A DNA stretch of 64,000 nucleotides from Bacteroidetes bacterium 46-16 (GTDB lineage Bacteria; Bacteroidota; Bacteroidia; Chitinophagales; Chitinophagaceae): positions 50,075-114,074 of the forward strand of contig MKUN01000015.1 in NCBI GenBank assembly GCA_001897835.1, read 5' to 3'. The first letter of the stretch is position 1, and every line of letters begins with the position of its first letter. Below are positions 27,781 through 36,468 of the stretch, piece by piece. The notes beneath the pieces are model-generated. The model was not told the origin of the DNA. It worked only from the letters and a program-made list of their open reading frames with translations, and did not search any database. The position numbers and the translations under genes are program-made.

Positions 27781-28746
27781 ATGCAGGCTTACGCAAATGA
27801 TATAGATGCAGCACATTCGCTGAAGGAGCATTATGAATCGATACGCAAGGCAATAGGGCAAATAATAGTAGGACAGGAAGATGTGGTGAACAAACTGATC
27901 ATTTCGATACTGTGCAACGGGCACAGCCTGCTGGTGGGCGTGCCGGGACTAGCCAAAACCCTGCTGGTAAAAACAGTAGCCGATGCGCTGGACCTCTCAT
28001 TCAAACGCATACAGTTTACCCCCGACCTGATGCCCAGTGATATAACCGGTGCCGAGATACTGGACGAGCAAAGACAGTTTCGCTTTATTAAAGGACCCAT
28101 ATTTGCAAACATTATACTGGCGGATGAAATAAACCGTACGCCACCCAAAACGCAAGCCGCCCTGCTGGAAGCTATGCAGGAGCGCAGCATAACCACCGGG
28201 GGCATACTGTACAAACTGCCGGCCCCCTTCTTTGTGCTGGCCACTCAAAACCCTATAGAACAGGAAGGTACTTACCCGCTGCCCGAGGCCCAACTCGACC
28301 GCTTTATGTTCCAGATAACGCTGGACTATCCCAGTTTTGCAGAAGAAGTGACCATAGTACGCAATACTACCGGCGCTTTAGAGGCCAGTTTGCCCAAAGT
28401 GCTGGACGGTGCTGCAATACTGGCCTTCCAGGACCTGGTGCGCCGGGTGCCAGTACCTGATAATGTGCTGGAATATGCGGTAGGACTGGTACATAAAACA
28501 AGGCCAGGCTCAGGAAATGTTCCTAATGTGACAAGCCAATACATTTCGTATGGTGCGGGGCCGCGTGCCTCACAATACCTGGTACTGGGCGCCAAATGTC
28601 ATGCTTTATTGAACGGCAAATACTCGCCTGACATAGAAGATGTACAGGCCATGGCATTGCCCGTGCTGCGCCACCGTGTGATACGCAATTATAAGGCTGA
28701 AGCTGAGGGTGTGACGCAGGAATCGCTCATCAAACAATTGCTATAG
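27781..28746 (+). CDS. MoxR-type AAA ATPase
   Basis: A 321-aa MoxR family AAA+ ATPase, presumed chaperone for maturation of metal- or vWA-containing complexes. Walker A is VGVPGLAKTLLVKT (about residues 56-69), Walker B is IILADEINRTPPKTQ, sensor 1 is LATQNPIEQEGTYPLPEAQ and the C-terminal lid domain follows. In many Bacteroidota moxR is followed by DUF58 and vWA (bat) genes, but here the next gene encodes a DinB-like protein two bases after the stop, so this copy is separated from the usual set. Confidence 0.9.
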   Translation: MQAYANDIDAAHSLKEHYESIRKAIGQIIVGQEDVVNKLIISILCNGHSLLVGVPGLAKTLLVKTVADALDLSFKRIQFTPDLMPSDITGAEILDEQRQFRFIKGPIFANIILADEINRTPPKTQAALLEAMQERSITTGGILYKLPAPFFVLATQNPIEQEGTYPLPEAQLDRFMFQITLDYPSFAEEVTIVRNTTGALEASLPKVLDGAAILAFQDLVRRVPVPDNVLEYAVGLVHKTRPGSGNVPNVTSQYISYGAGPRASQYLVLGAKCHALLNGKYSPDIEDVQAMALPVLRHRVIRNYKAEAEGVTQESLIKQLL

Positions 28747-28748
28747 CT

Positions 28749-29219
28749 ATGGAAAACATTGCGGCAAAAGCAGATTTTCTCAGGAAGGAATATACTCAAA
28801 TACTCTCTGCTCTTGATCCAGCTACTGCCGGCAAATGGGGAAAAATGAACGTGCAGCAAATGATAGAGCATATGAGCGACTATGTGCGCGTGGGCTGCGG
28901 GAAAGAGGTATTGCCACTACAAACCCCGGAAGAACACCTGCCCAAGTACCAGGCCTTCCTGGAATCCGAAAAACCATTCAGGGAGAACACACCCAATTCT
29001 TTAATGAGTGATACCCCCGCCGACGTGAAGCATGCCGGCAAAAAAGAAGCGATAGACGAACTGCAAGACGAACTGGATAATTTTTTCGAGGTATTTAAAA
29101 ATGAGCCCGGTAAAAAAGTGACCAACCCCTTCTTCGGGGAGCTGGACTACGACATGTCGGTACAACTGCTGCACAAACATGCCTGGCATCACTTAAGGCA
29201 GTTTGGCGTAGGGGAGTGA
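28749..29219 (+). CDS. DinB/YfiT superfamily-like protein
   Basis: A 156-aa helical protein that starts two bases after the MoxR stop, suggesting cotranscription. It has WGKMNVQQMIEHM in the first helix and LLHKHAWHHLRQFG in the last, which place three His residues as in the metal site of DinB/YfiT-like four-helix bundles; it resembles the DUF1569-type group. The substrate is unknown; the superfamily includes thiol-dependent transferases. Confidence in the superfamily is moderate because only the motifs, not the fold, can be judged. Confidence 0.6.
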   Translation: MENIAAKADFLRKEYTQILSALDPATAGKWGKMNVQQMIEHMSDYVRVGCGKEVLPLQTPEEHLPKYQAFLESEKPFRENTPNSLMSDTPADVKHAGKKEAIDELQDELDNFFEVFKNEPGKKVTNPFFGELDYDMSVQLLHKHAWHHLRQFGVGE

Positions 29220-29222
29220 TAC

Positions 29223-30719
29223 TTACCTTTTCTCGTATACATAAACAAATACCCTGTGCTTATCATGGTCGTCCATTTTATCTAACAGTTGCATATGTGC
29301 TTCCATGACACTACGGATATGCGCCAGCTCATCAGGATATATACTAGTGATTATCAAAGCTATACGCCCCCCGGCATTGGTGGCAATGGAATCATAGTTG
29401 GCATCCCAGTATAGCAGGTGCGCATCTTTGAACTGTGCCCATTCTTCTTTGGCAGGGTGCATCCGGGTATAATATATGAGTGCGGGGCGTGAACCATTAT
29501 GGATATATAGCTGCCCGCCGGAAATATGTTCTTTTTTAAGAAAACTAAGGCCGGTCGTGAAGTCCTCAGTTGAGAAAGGCTTATTGATCATTTTATATGC
29601 ATTGTTGTGATTAACAATGCATATGAGGGCTATAACTACCATCAAAAAACGCCAGGCCACGAAACGTACTTTCAGGAACAGATCAAAACCATAGCCAATA
29701 AGTATAAGCAATAAGGGCAGCGTGAACAAGGCCACCCTGTTGAGCAATGAAAACTGGTGTGCCATTGAAGCTATTACTACTATGACCAGCGGTGTGATGA
29801 TCAGCAACCCCTTTGCCGTGTGCTTATATAAAAGCACACCTGTTGCCGCAAGTATGAGAAGCGTATGGAATATTACAGCCAATGCATGGTAGCCACCTGC
29901 CGATTCAAGCAGGTCGGCGAGGATATGGTAATCCTGTTTCCACTGCTGGTAACTGTGTGGTAATACGTACAGGAAATAGTCCTTGTGAAACTGCTGGAGG
30001 TAATCAGACTGTATCTGTGGTTTCAGGATGGCATAGTAATAAAAGGCAAATTGCCCCAGCCATAACAAAGACAGGAATATCAATAAGCCAAGCTTTTTAT
30101 ACTCTTTTTGCTGCAGGCAGGTATAGCCATAATAGACCCCAACAGATGCCAGTATGAAAACAGCCGGCATGGACGCCCAGATAGCTATGGAGCCAATGAC
30201 GAACCAAAACAGGAGAAACTTATACCAAAGCATGCTGCGGATATCGGTCTTTAATGCGAACCATATAAGCAAAAGGGTTATGAACACATCGGGCATATAC
30301 TGCTTGGCCTCGGTACTGTAGCGTATCATTATATGCGCCACAGCAAAAAGGACCAGGGGATACCATAATGACCTTAGCGAGGTATATTCCTTCAATACCA
30401 GGTACATCATGATGAGGGCGCCGATGGAGGTAAGGAAAGGATATAAGCGCAATACCTGTTCGCTCATGCCGAAGAGGTTTGTAAACAATTTCAATGCCCA
30501 TAGAAAGACGGGTGGTGCATATTGCTCGTAATCGAGGGGTTGTGCGAGGGCTGCAAATCCCCGTTCGTAGATATTGCGTGCTATATTACACTCATCAATG
30601 ATCAGGTTCCGGTTTTGGAGCAAAACGACAAGCCGCGTAATAATGCCTGCAGCCATAATGAAGACGGCTATCCAGAAAAGCAGCTTATCAGTTTTATTCT
30701 TATTTAAAGATATCGACAT
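29223..30719 (-). CDS. GT39/ArnT-like membrane glycosyltransferase
   Basis: A 498-aa integral membrane protein with 11 or more hydrophobic segments. The start is ATG 30719, at the start of the first charged segment before helix one (MSISLNKNKTDK); the open frame before it overlaps the intergenic region. The first periplasmic loop has IDECNIARNIYERGF, with the acidic pair typical of GT39 and ArnT-like transferases, which use polyprenyl-phosphate sugars. A YAPPVFLW segment and RYSTEAKQYMPDV follow, and a periplasmic C-terminal domain closes the chain. The acceptor is unknown. It ends three bases after the convergent DinB-like gene. Confidence 0.75.
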   Translation of the reverse strand: MSISLNKNKTDKLLFWIAVFIMAAGIITRLVVLLQNRNLIIDECNIARNIYERGFAALAQPLDYEQYAPPVFLWALKLFTNLFGMSEQVLRLYPFLTSIGALIMMYLVLKEYTSLRSLWYPLVLFAVAHIMIRYSTEAKQYMPDVFITLLLIWFALKTDIRSMLWYKFLLFWFVIGSIAIWASMPAVFILASVGVYYGYTCLQQKEYKKLGLLIFLSLLWLGQFAFYYYAILKPQIQSDYLQQFHKDYFLYVLPHSYQQWKQDYHILADLLESAGGYHALAVIFHTLLILAATGVLLYKHTAKGLLIITPLVIVVIASMAHQFSLLNRVALFTLPLLLILIGYGFDLFLKVRFVAWRFLMVVIALICIVNHNNAYKMINKPFSTEDFTTGLSFLKKEHISGGQLYIHNGSRPALIYYTRMHPAKEEWAQFKDAHLLYWDANYDSIATNAGGRIALIITSIYPDELAHIRSVMEAHMQLLDKMDDHDKHRVFVYVYEKR

Positions 30720-30848
30720 ATGCGCAAAGCAGCAGAAAGATATTTCAAAATGCGCTAAAAACGAAAAAGGAGCAGCAGTCCTGATGCTGATAAAGCCGAT
30801 AATGCAGGAATTGACTATTTTGCAGGCCTTAAATAAACAGTATTCGTT

Positions 30849-32903
30849 ATGGCTGTGACACAGTTGAAGAATTATGCAGAAGGTAAATGGGTGCGGAAAC
30901 AAAATGAAGGCGAACTGCTCCATAATGCCGTGACCGGCGAAGCTATATTTACCGCCAGCAGCGAGGGTCTTGATTTCGGCGGCATGATGCAGTATGCCCG
31001 TAAAGTGGGTGGCCCTGCACTGCGCAAACTGACCTTCCAGCAAAGAGGGCTAATGCTCAAGGCACTGGCACTATACCTGCTGGAGCGTAAAGAATACTTT
31101 TACCAGGTGAGCACCTATACCGGGGCCACGAGAGTGGACTCATGGGTGGATATAGAAGGTGGTATCGGCAACCTCTTTGCCTATGCCAGCCTGCGCAGGC
31201 AATTTCCCAACGAGCGGTTTTACGTGGATGGCGAAGCTGCAAAACTGTCAAAGAACAATACCTTCATTGGTCATCATATTATGGTGCCGCGTGAAGGCGT
31301 GGCCATACATATCAATGCTTTCAACTTCCCCGTATGGGGCATGCTGGAGAAGGTGGCGGTGAACTTGCTGGCGGGCGTGCCTGCCATAGTAAAACCGGCC
31401 ACGCTTACCTCTTACCTTACCGAAGCCGTGTTCCAGGAGATCATCAAATCAGGCATTTTGCCTGAAGGCTCTTTACAGCTCATTTGCGGTTCGGCAAGGG
31501 GCATACTGGATACCGTGGAAGCCCAGGACGTGGTTACCTTTACAGGATCGGCCAGTACAGGCAACAGCCTGAGAACGCACCCCAGGGTAATAGAGCTGAA
31601 TGTGCCCTTTAACCTTGAGGCCGACTCACTGAACTGCTGCGTGCTGGGCCCGGATGTACATAACGGCATGCCTGAGTTTGACATCTTCATCAAAGAAGTG
31701 GCGCGGGAAATAACAACCAAAGCAGGACAAAAATGTACGGCCATACGCCGTGTAATAGTACCAGCCGACCGTGTAGAAGATGTGCAGATAGCACTGGGCA
31801 AACGACTGCAAAGCACCCCAATTGGCGACCCGGGACTAAAAGAAGTGCGCATGGGGCCATTGGCCGGCATTTCGCAACGTAACGAAGTACGCGAAAAAGT
31901 GCAGGAACTGGCTAAATCGCAAAGCATTGTGATCGGAGACATGCAGCATTTTGAAGTAATTGGTGCGGACAAAGAAAAGGGGGCCTTCCTGCCGCCACTG
32001 GTATTCCTGAATACAGACCCCTTCACCAATACCGACTGCCATAATATAGAAGCATTTGGCCCGGTATCGACTATAATGCCTTACAATACCTTTGATGATG
32101 CCATAGAACTGGCCCGCATGGGTAAGGGCTCACTGGTATGCTCTATAGTAACACAGGACGATGATGTGGCCAAAGAGTTTGTACTGGGTGTAGCTACCAT
32201 GCACGGGCGTGTGCTGGTGCTGAACAGCGATTGTGCGAAGGAAAGCACAGGGCACGGCTCACCAATGCCATTGCTGATACATGGAGGCCCTGGCCGTGCC
32301 GGAGGCGGTGAGGAAATGGGTGGCAAACGCGGCGTGATGCACTACCTGCAACGTACCGCTATACAGGGCTCGCCTACCACCATAACGCGTATTATCAATG
32401 TGTACCAGCAGGGTGGCCGGCAAAACGAGACCATAGTACACCCCTTCAGGAAACATTTTGAAGAACTGGAAGTGGGTGATACGGTCACTACGGCCAAACA
32501 TACCGTTAGCGAAGCCGATATAACCAACTTTGCCAATGTGAGCGGGGATAACTTCTATGCACACATGGATGCCACATCCCTGGAAGGCACCATATTCGAG
32601 CGCAGGGTGGCACACGGCTATTTTGTATTATCAAAAGCCGCAGGCCTGTTCGTTGACGCAAAGAAGGGGCCTGTACTGCTGAACTATGGCATAGACGAAG
32701 CCCGCTTCACAAAACCAGTTTACCCTGGCATGACGATAGGCGTAAAGCTGACCGTGAAAGAAAAAGTGGACCAGGAAAAACGCAGCGAAGATGATATTGC
32801 CAAGGGCATAGTGAAATGGCTGGTGGATGTATATGATGAAACGGGCGAGACCGTAGCTATAGCCACCATACTGACCATGGTAAAAAAGCTGAACCAGGAC
32901 TAA
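30849..32903 (+). CDS. paaZ: bifunctional PaaZ: oxepin-CoA hydrolase / semialdehyde dehydrogenase
   Basis: A 684-aa fusion of an N-terminal aldehyde dehydrogenase (about 1-525) and a C-terminal MaoC-like hydratase (about 535-684). In phenylacetate breakdown PaaZ opens oxepin-CoA and oxidises the resulting semialdehyde. The ALDH part has NAFNFPVWGMLEKVA, a TFTGSASTGNS motif and the catalytic Cys in KAGQKCTAIRR. The hydratase part has NVSGDNFYAHMD with the catalytic Asp/His and RVAHGYFVLSKAAGLF. No paaABCDE genes are here. An enoyl-CoA hydratase gene follows, which may supply a later step. A 53-aa membrane peptide begins one base after the stop. Confidence 0.9.
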   Translation: MAVTQLKNYAEGKWVRKQNEGELLHNAVTGEAIFTASSEGLDFGGMMQYARKVGGPALRKLTFQQRGLMLKALALYLLERKEYFYQVSTYTGATRVDSWVDIEGGIGNLFAYASLRRQFPNERFYVDGEAAKLSKNNTFIGHHIMVPREGVAIHINAFNFPVWGMLEKVAVNLLAGVPAIVKPATLTSYLTEAVFQEIIKSGILPEGSLQLICGSARGILDTVEAQDVVTFTGSASTGNSLRTHPRVIELNVPFNLEADSLNCCVLGPDVHNGMPEFDIFIKEVAREITTKAGQKCTAIRRVIVPADRVEDVQIALGKRLQSTPIGDPGLKEVRMGPLAGISQRNEVREKVQELAKSQSIVIGDMQHFEVIGADKEKGAFLPPLVFLNTDPFTNTDCHNIEAFGPVSTIMPYNTFDDAIELARMGKGSLVCSIVTQDDDVAKEFVLGVATMHGRVLVLNSDCAKESTGHGSPMPLLIHGGPGRAGGGEEMGGKRGVMHYLQRTAIQGSPTTITRIINVYQQGGRQNETIVHPFRKHFEELEVGDTVTTAKHTVSEADITNFANVSGDNFYAHMDATSLEGTIFERRVAHGYFVLSKAAGLFVDAKKGPVLLNYGIDEARFTKPVYPGMTIGVKLTVKEKVDQEKRSEDDIAKGIVKWLVDVYDETGETVAIATILTMVKKLNQD

Positions 32904-32904
32904 G

Positions 32905-33066
32905 GTGTTCAAAGCGCTGCTGACCGTATTTTTTCTTTTTCTTGTTCCCTACGTAATCGTGACCGTATCACGGTCGCTGAAACGCGGGCGACAGGCGAAA
33001 GGCCGCTTTTATATATTCCTGTTCGTGATGTTGCTGCTGGCGATGACCTTAATTAAAATATTATAA
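32905..33066 (+). CDS. small two-helix membrane protein, 53 aa
   Basis: A frame opens with GTG one base after the paaZ stop and ends with TAA at 33064-33066, giving 53 aa. It has a first hydrophobic helix (LLTVFFLFLVPYVIVTV), a basic turn (SRSLKRGRQAKGR) and a second helix (FYIFLFVMLLLAMTLIKIL). The two helices with a positively charged loop predict a hairpin with both ends outside the cytoplasm. One-base spacing suggests translational coupling to paaZ. No known family is recognised. The coding reading is supported only by composition and position. Confidence 0.55.
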   Translation: MFKALLTVFFLFLVPYVIVTVSRSLKRGRQAKGRFYIFLFVMLLLAMTLIKIL

Positions 33067-33159
33067 AAGCCATTAGGAGTACAAAATTCCCTATTTGGCA
33101 ATATACCCTTTACTTTTATTGACTTTTAACGGATATTTGTCTTTATAAATCTGCCTTAT

Positions 33160-33933
33160 ATGCAACATGCCGATGGATATGTGCGTAGCGAAACAGAACA
33201 TGGCATCGCTACCATTGAATTTTATCACCCTGCCAGTAATTCCCTGCCCGGCGCCATACTGGAAGACCTGGCAAAGACCATAAATGATATAGGTATTGAT
33301 GAGACCGTGCGCGTTATCGTATTAAAAAGCTATGGTACACGGGCCTTTTGTGCAGGTGCATCTTTTGACGAGCTCATGGCCATCAGCAATGAGGCGGAAG
33401 GAAAAAAATTCTTCAGTGGCTTTGCACATGTCATCAATGCCATGCGCAAATGCCATAAACTGATCATAGGCCGCATACATGGCAAGGCCGTGGGTGGCGG
33501 TGTAGGCCTTGCTGCGGCAGTGGACTATGCGATAGCTACCGAAGATGCTGCGATAAAACTCAGCGAGCTTGCTGTGGGTATAGGCCCCTTCGTGGTAGGT
33601 CCGGCAGTAGAGCGTAAAGTGGGTGTATCCTGCTTCTCGCAACTGGCCATAGACGCCACGGGATGGCGCTCGGCAGAGTGGGCCAAGAAACATGGCCTGT
33701 ATGCCGAAGTGCATCAAAGCACAGAAGACCTGGACCAGGCAGTTAGCGATCTTGCCGAAAGACTGGCACACAGCAGCCCGGACGCTATGGCACAATTGAA
33801 AAAAATATTCTGGCATGGCACCGAGCACTGGGATACCATACTGGCCGACAGGGCTGCAATAAGCGGCAGGCTGGTGCTGAGCGACTTTACCCGGAATGCC
33901 ATCAACAAATTCAAAGCGAAAGCATCTAACTAA
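33160..33933 (+). CDS. enoyl-CoA hydratase/isomerase family protein
   Basis: A 257-aa crotonase-fold protein. The N-terminal part has FCAGASFDELM, whose GAS forms one half of the oxyanion hole, and IIGRIHGKAVGGGVGLAAAVDYAIATEDAAIKL gives the second half and the core. The usual catalytic Glu pair is not clearly conserved: the GIGPFVVGPAVERKVG region has Glu only in the latter half, so the reaction type is uncertain. Position after paaZ suggests a role in aromatic acyl-CoA breakdown. A strong terminator follows its stop. Confidence 0.85.
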   Translation: MQHADGYVRSETEHGIATIEFYHPASNSLPGAILEDLAKTINDIGIDETVRVIVLKSYGTRAFCAGASFDELMAISNEAEGKKFFSGFAHVINAMRKCHKLIIGRIHGKAVGGGVGLAAAVDYAIATEDAAIKLSELAVGIGPFVVGPAVERKVGVSCFSQLAIDATGWRSAEWAKKHGLYAEVHQSTEDLDQAVSDLAERLAHSSPDAMAQLKKIFWHGTEHWDTILADRAAISGRLVLSDFTRNAINKFKAKASN

Positions 33934-33934
33934 A

Positions 33935-33960
33935 ATAAAACCGGCAAATGCCGGTTTTAT
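33935..33960. terminator. bidirectional rho-independent terminator
   Basis: ATAAAACCGGC and GCCGGTTTTAT pair exactly around AAAT, and a T run follows (with an A run on the other side). It lies between the convergent enoyl-CoA hydratase and WecG/TagA genes and overlaps the last codon of the latter. Confidence 0.9.
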
Positions 33961-34739
33961 TTTTTGAGCAGTTCTTTAAAGGCCAGGTACAGGAAACGTA
34001 CATTATCCACCGTATATCGCTTCCATAGCCTGCCGGGCTCACTTATGAAACGATACAGCCATTCCATGCCTGTTTTGCGAAAGAGCTCCGGCGCCCGTTT
34101 CTTGATGCCGAAATAAAACTCGAAAGAAGCCCCCAGCAGCAATACCAGAACCTGTTGTTTATAGCCCTTATCTTTCAACGCCTCCACTATAGCTATACCC
34201 AGCAGTTCCTGCTTGGGGAAGTTTAGACCGAGAAAAACAAAACCGGACTTATTGGTGACTATCCCATCCGCTACTTCGCCGGCAAAGTCGTTTATATAAC
34301 GCTCATCGGATGCATTAAAAAAAGCAGGTATAAAAACGTTGCAGTTCCTGTAGTCGTCACTATAACGGCTTGCCAGGCCATCACTGGCCAGCACCATGGT
34401 TACCCGCCTTTCCTTTTGTTTAATCTCCTGCCACAAAACGGGAAAGAGGTCGCTACCCGTAAGCCTTGCCTGCAGTTTTTGCTTTCCTTTCATCCTGCTG
34501 AGCCATACCAGCGGCATACCATCGGGTAAAATATAAGCCGCGCTGGCGTAAAAGTCTTTTAGTGCTGTGTGTTTGCCTTCATTATAATAGACAACAGTAG
34601 ATGCATTGGGTGTTATCAAAAAGTCCGCCCCTCCTTCCATTCCTCTTTCATAACGCTTCATTATATCAGCAGCTACGGCACCCACCGAAGCTGCATCGAT
34701 AAAACTAAAACCGAATAGTGAAGCTCTGTTAAAACTCAT
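33957..34739 (-). CDS. WecG/TagA/CpsF family glycosyltransferase
   Basis: A 260-aa GT26 enzyme, which adds the second sugar (often ManNAc or ManNAcA) to an undecaprenyl-diphosphate-linked first sugar on the inner membrane face. The conserved FLITPNASTVVYYNEG gives the family Asn motif, ILPDGMPLVWLSRMKG holds the catalytic Asp, and VFLGLNFPKQELL and GASFEFYFGIKKRAPE match the acceptor region. The C-terminal tail is basic and could touch the membrane, as in TagA. It ends the minus-strand glycan operon and overlaps the upstream gene by four bases. Confidence 0.9.
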   Translation of the reverse strand: MSFNRASLFGFSFIDAASVGAVAADIMKRYERGMEGGADFLITPNASTVVYYNEGKHTALKDFYASAAYILPDGMPLVWLSRMKGKQKLQARLTGSDLFPVLWQEIKQKERRVTMVLASDGLASRYSDDYRNCNVFIPAFFNASDERYINDFAGEVADGIVTNKSGFVFLGLNFPKQELLGIAIVEALKDKGYKQQVLVLLLGASFEFYFGIKKRAPELFRKTGMEWLYRFISEPGRLWKRYTVDNVRFLYLAFKELLKK

Positions 34740-35659
34740 GCTAATTTTTTGGTCAAACCTTCTGCCAGGCCCTTAAAGCCCCATACAAGACTTTTGAAAT
34801 TGAGCTTTGTACGCGCTAAAGTAACTCCTGACAACAAGAAAACGGAACACAGCCTCACAAAGAAATCATTGTGTTTGCGGGCAAATATCATAGAAGACCT
34901 GTTGTAATAATAAAAGAAGAGGTGCTTTTTGCTGCTGGTGCTTACGCTGCCTTTGTGATACACTACAGCATCAGCAGCAAGTTTATTTTTATAGCCGGCC
35001 GTTGCAGCGCGCTCCTGCCAGTCGTGCTCCTCGAAATAAAGGAAAAAAGTTTCGTCCATAAGGCCAATGCTGCGAAGTATTTCCTTCTTCACCAGCAGGC
35101 TGGCACCATGCTGGAAATCCATCCTGCCATATGGAATATTGTCGCCACTTGTTAACCACCGTTCATTTTTCAGGAGCATCTTAGAAACGCCAAAATATTT
35201 GTAATAATGCAGCCCCGCACATTGCACAATATCCCTTTTATAAAAGTCCAGTATCACAGAGCCCGCAAAGGCAGTGTTGCCGCCTGTAACCACCTTCTTC
35301 ATAGCATGGAGCGTAGCGGGTTCCGCCACAGCATCATTGTTAAGCAACCAGAAGCTATCAACATTTTCATCCTCCATATATTGCTGCATGAGCAGGTTGT
35401 TACCACCTGCAAAGCCAAGATTTTTACCCGACAGGAGCAAAACTACTTTGGCTTCTTTACTAAAGGGCTCACCAACATTTACCGTCAACAGGCCATCATC
35501 CCTTAAACCCTCTTTTATCACTGCAACAGAATCGTCTGCAGAATCGTTATCCAATATCGTTATCCTTGCATCGGGATATTGCAGCACACTTTTCACACAG
35601 GCCACCGTATCAGCGCCCCCATTCCAGTTCAGGATCAATATTTGTGTATAAGTGCTCAT
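34736..35659 (-). CDS. GT2 family glycosyltransferase
   Basis: A 307-aa GT-A enzyme of the rhamnosyltransferase-like GT2 type. Motifs are LILNWNGGADT, ILDNDSADDS, FAGGNNLLM and the metal-binding WLLNNDAV. Later, QHGASLLVKKEILRSIGLMDE and YFEEHDWQERAATAGY complete the family pattern. The C-terminal 40 residues are amphipathic. Four-base overlaps at both ends place it inside the operon. It likely adds a sugar to the lipid-linked repeat unit. Confidence 0.9.
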   Translation of the reverse strand: MSTYTQILILNWNGGADTVACVKSVLQYPDARITILDNDSADDSVAVIKEGLRDDGLLTVNVGEPFSKEAKVVLLLSGKNLGFAGGNNLLMQQYMEDENVDSFWLLNNDAVAEPATLHAMKKVVTGGNTAFAGSVILDFYKRDIVQCAGLHYYKYFGVSKMLLKNERWLTSGDNIPYGRMDFQHGASLLVKKEILRSIGLMDETFFLYFEEHDWQERAATAGYKNKLAADAVVYHKGSVSTSSKKHLFFYYYNRSSMIFARKHNDFFVRLCSVFLLSGVTLARTKLNFKSLVWGFKGLAEGLTKKLA

Positions 35660-36468
35660 AATCCCAGCAATGCCCTAATTTGCAATTTTAGCAAGCGATA
35701 CTTGTTATATCTTTTGAGGCCACCATCAAGGTGGGGTGTCATGAATTTACGTATCCTGATACCATTGGCTACCATCTTTTTAGTGTTGCCCATCATACTG
35801 GCATGGCCAAACCTGATGTACGTTTCCGTGCCTGCTAAAGGCTGGTATTCAAAACAAGCCCCCTGCAGGCAACAGCGAAACCAGTATTGCCAGTCTTCAT
35901 AAGAGCGGTAAGCCGTATCGAACAGCCCGGTCTTATCAATAATGCTCCTGCGTACCAAAGGTGCGGAAACAGGTATGAAGTTATTGACACAAAAACGCTT
36001 TGCCATCTCCATCCCGCAACCACTGCTCAAAAGATGTTTTTCCGCATGCTCTTTTTTGTCGCGGCCCTTCAACTTCTGCGCTGGCCTGTCGGTATGAAAA
36101 TACAGGAAATCGCCGTAGACAATCTCAACCGCGGGGTGCGCTTCAAGAAATGCTGCCTGCAAACTTATCTTATTATCATGGAGCAGGTCATCCGCATCGA
36201 GGAACTGTATGTACGTCCCTTTGCTGTGCGCAATGCCGGTATTGCGGGCAGCGGAGAGCCCCTGGTTGTGCTGGTGTACATAACGGAAACGGGCATCACC
36301 GGCCGTAAACTGTGCGGCTACCTGTGCCGTGTCATCTGCCGAGCCATCATCAACAATGATACATTCCCAGTCGCTATACTTTTGTTCAAGGATATTTTGC
36401 AGCGTTTGCGGGAGGAAACGTGCATAATTATACGCGGGGATGATAATGCTTACCAATGGCCCTGTCAT
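35656..36468 (-). CDS. GT2 family glycosyltransferase
   Basis: A 270-aa GT-A enzyme. The opening VSIIIPAYNYARFLP, the VDDGSADDTAQVAAQF motif, NQGLSAARNTGIAHSKG and the metal-binding FLDADDLL identify GT2. It differs from the preceding transferase by its shorter C-terminus and different acceptor region, so it probably adds a different sugar. Four-base overlaps at both ends couple its translation to the neighbours in the operon. Confidence 0.9.
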   Translation of the reverse strand: MTGPLVSIIIPAYNYARFLPQTLQNILEQKYSDWECIIVDDGSADDTAQVAAQFTAGDARFRYVHQHNQGLSAARNTGIAHSKGTYIQFLDADDLLHDNKISLQAAFLEAHPAVEIVYGDFLYFHTDRPAQKLKGRDKKEHAEKHLLSSGCGMEMAKRFCVNNFIPVSAPLVRRSIIDKTGLFDTAYRSYEDWQYWFRCCLQGACFEYQPLAGTETYIRFGHASMMGNTKKMVANGIRIRKFMTPHLDGGLKRYNKYRLLKLQIRALLGL

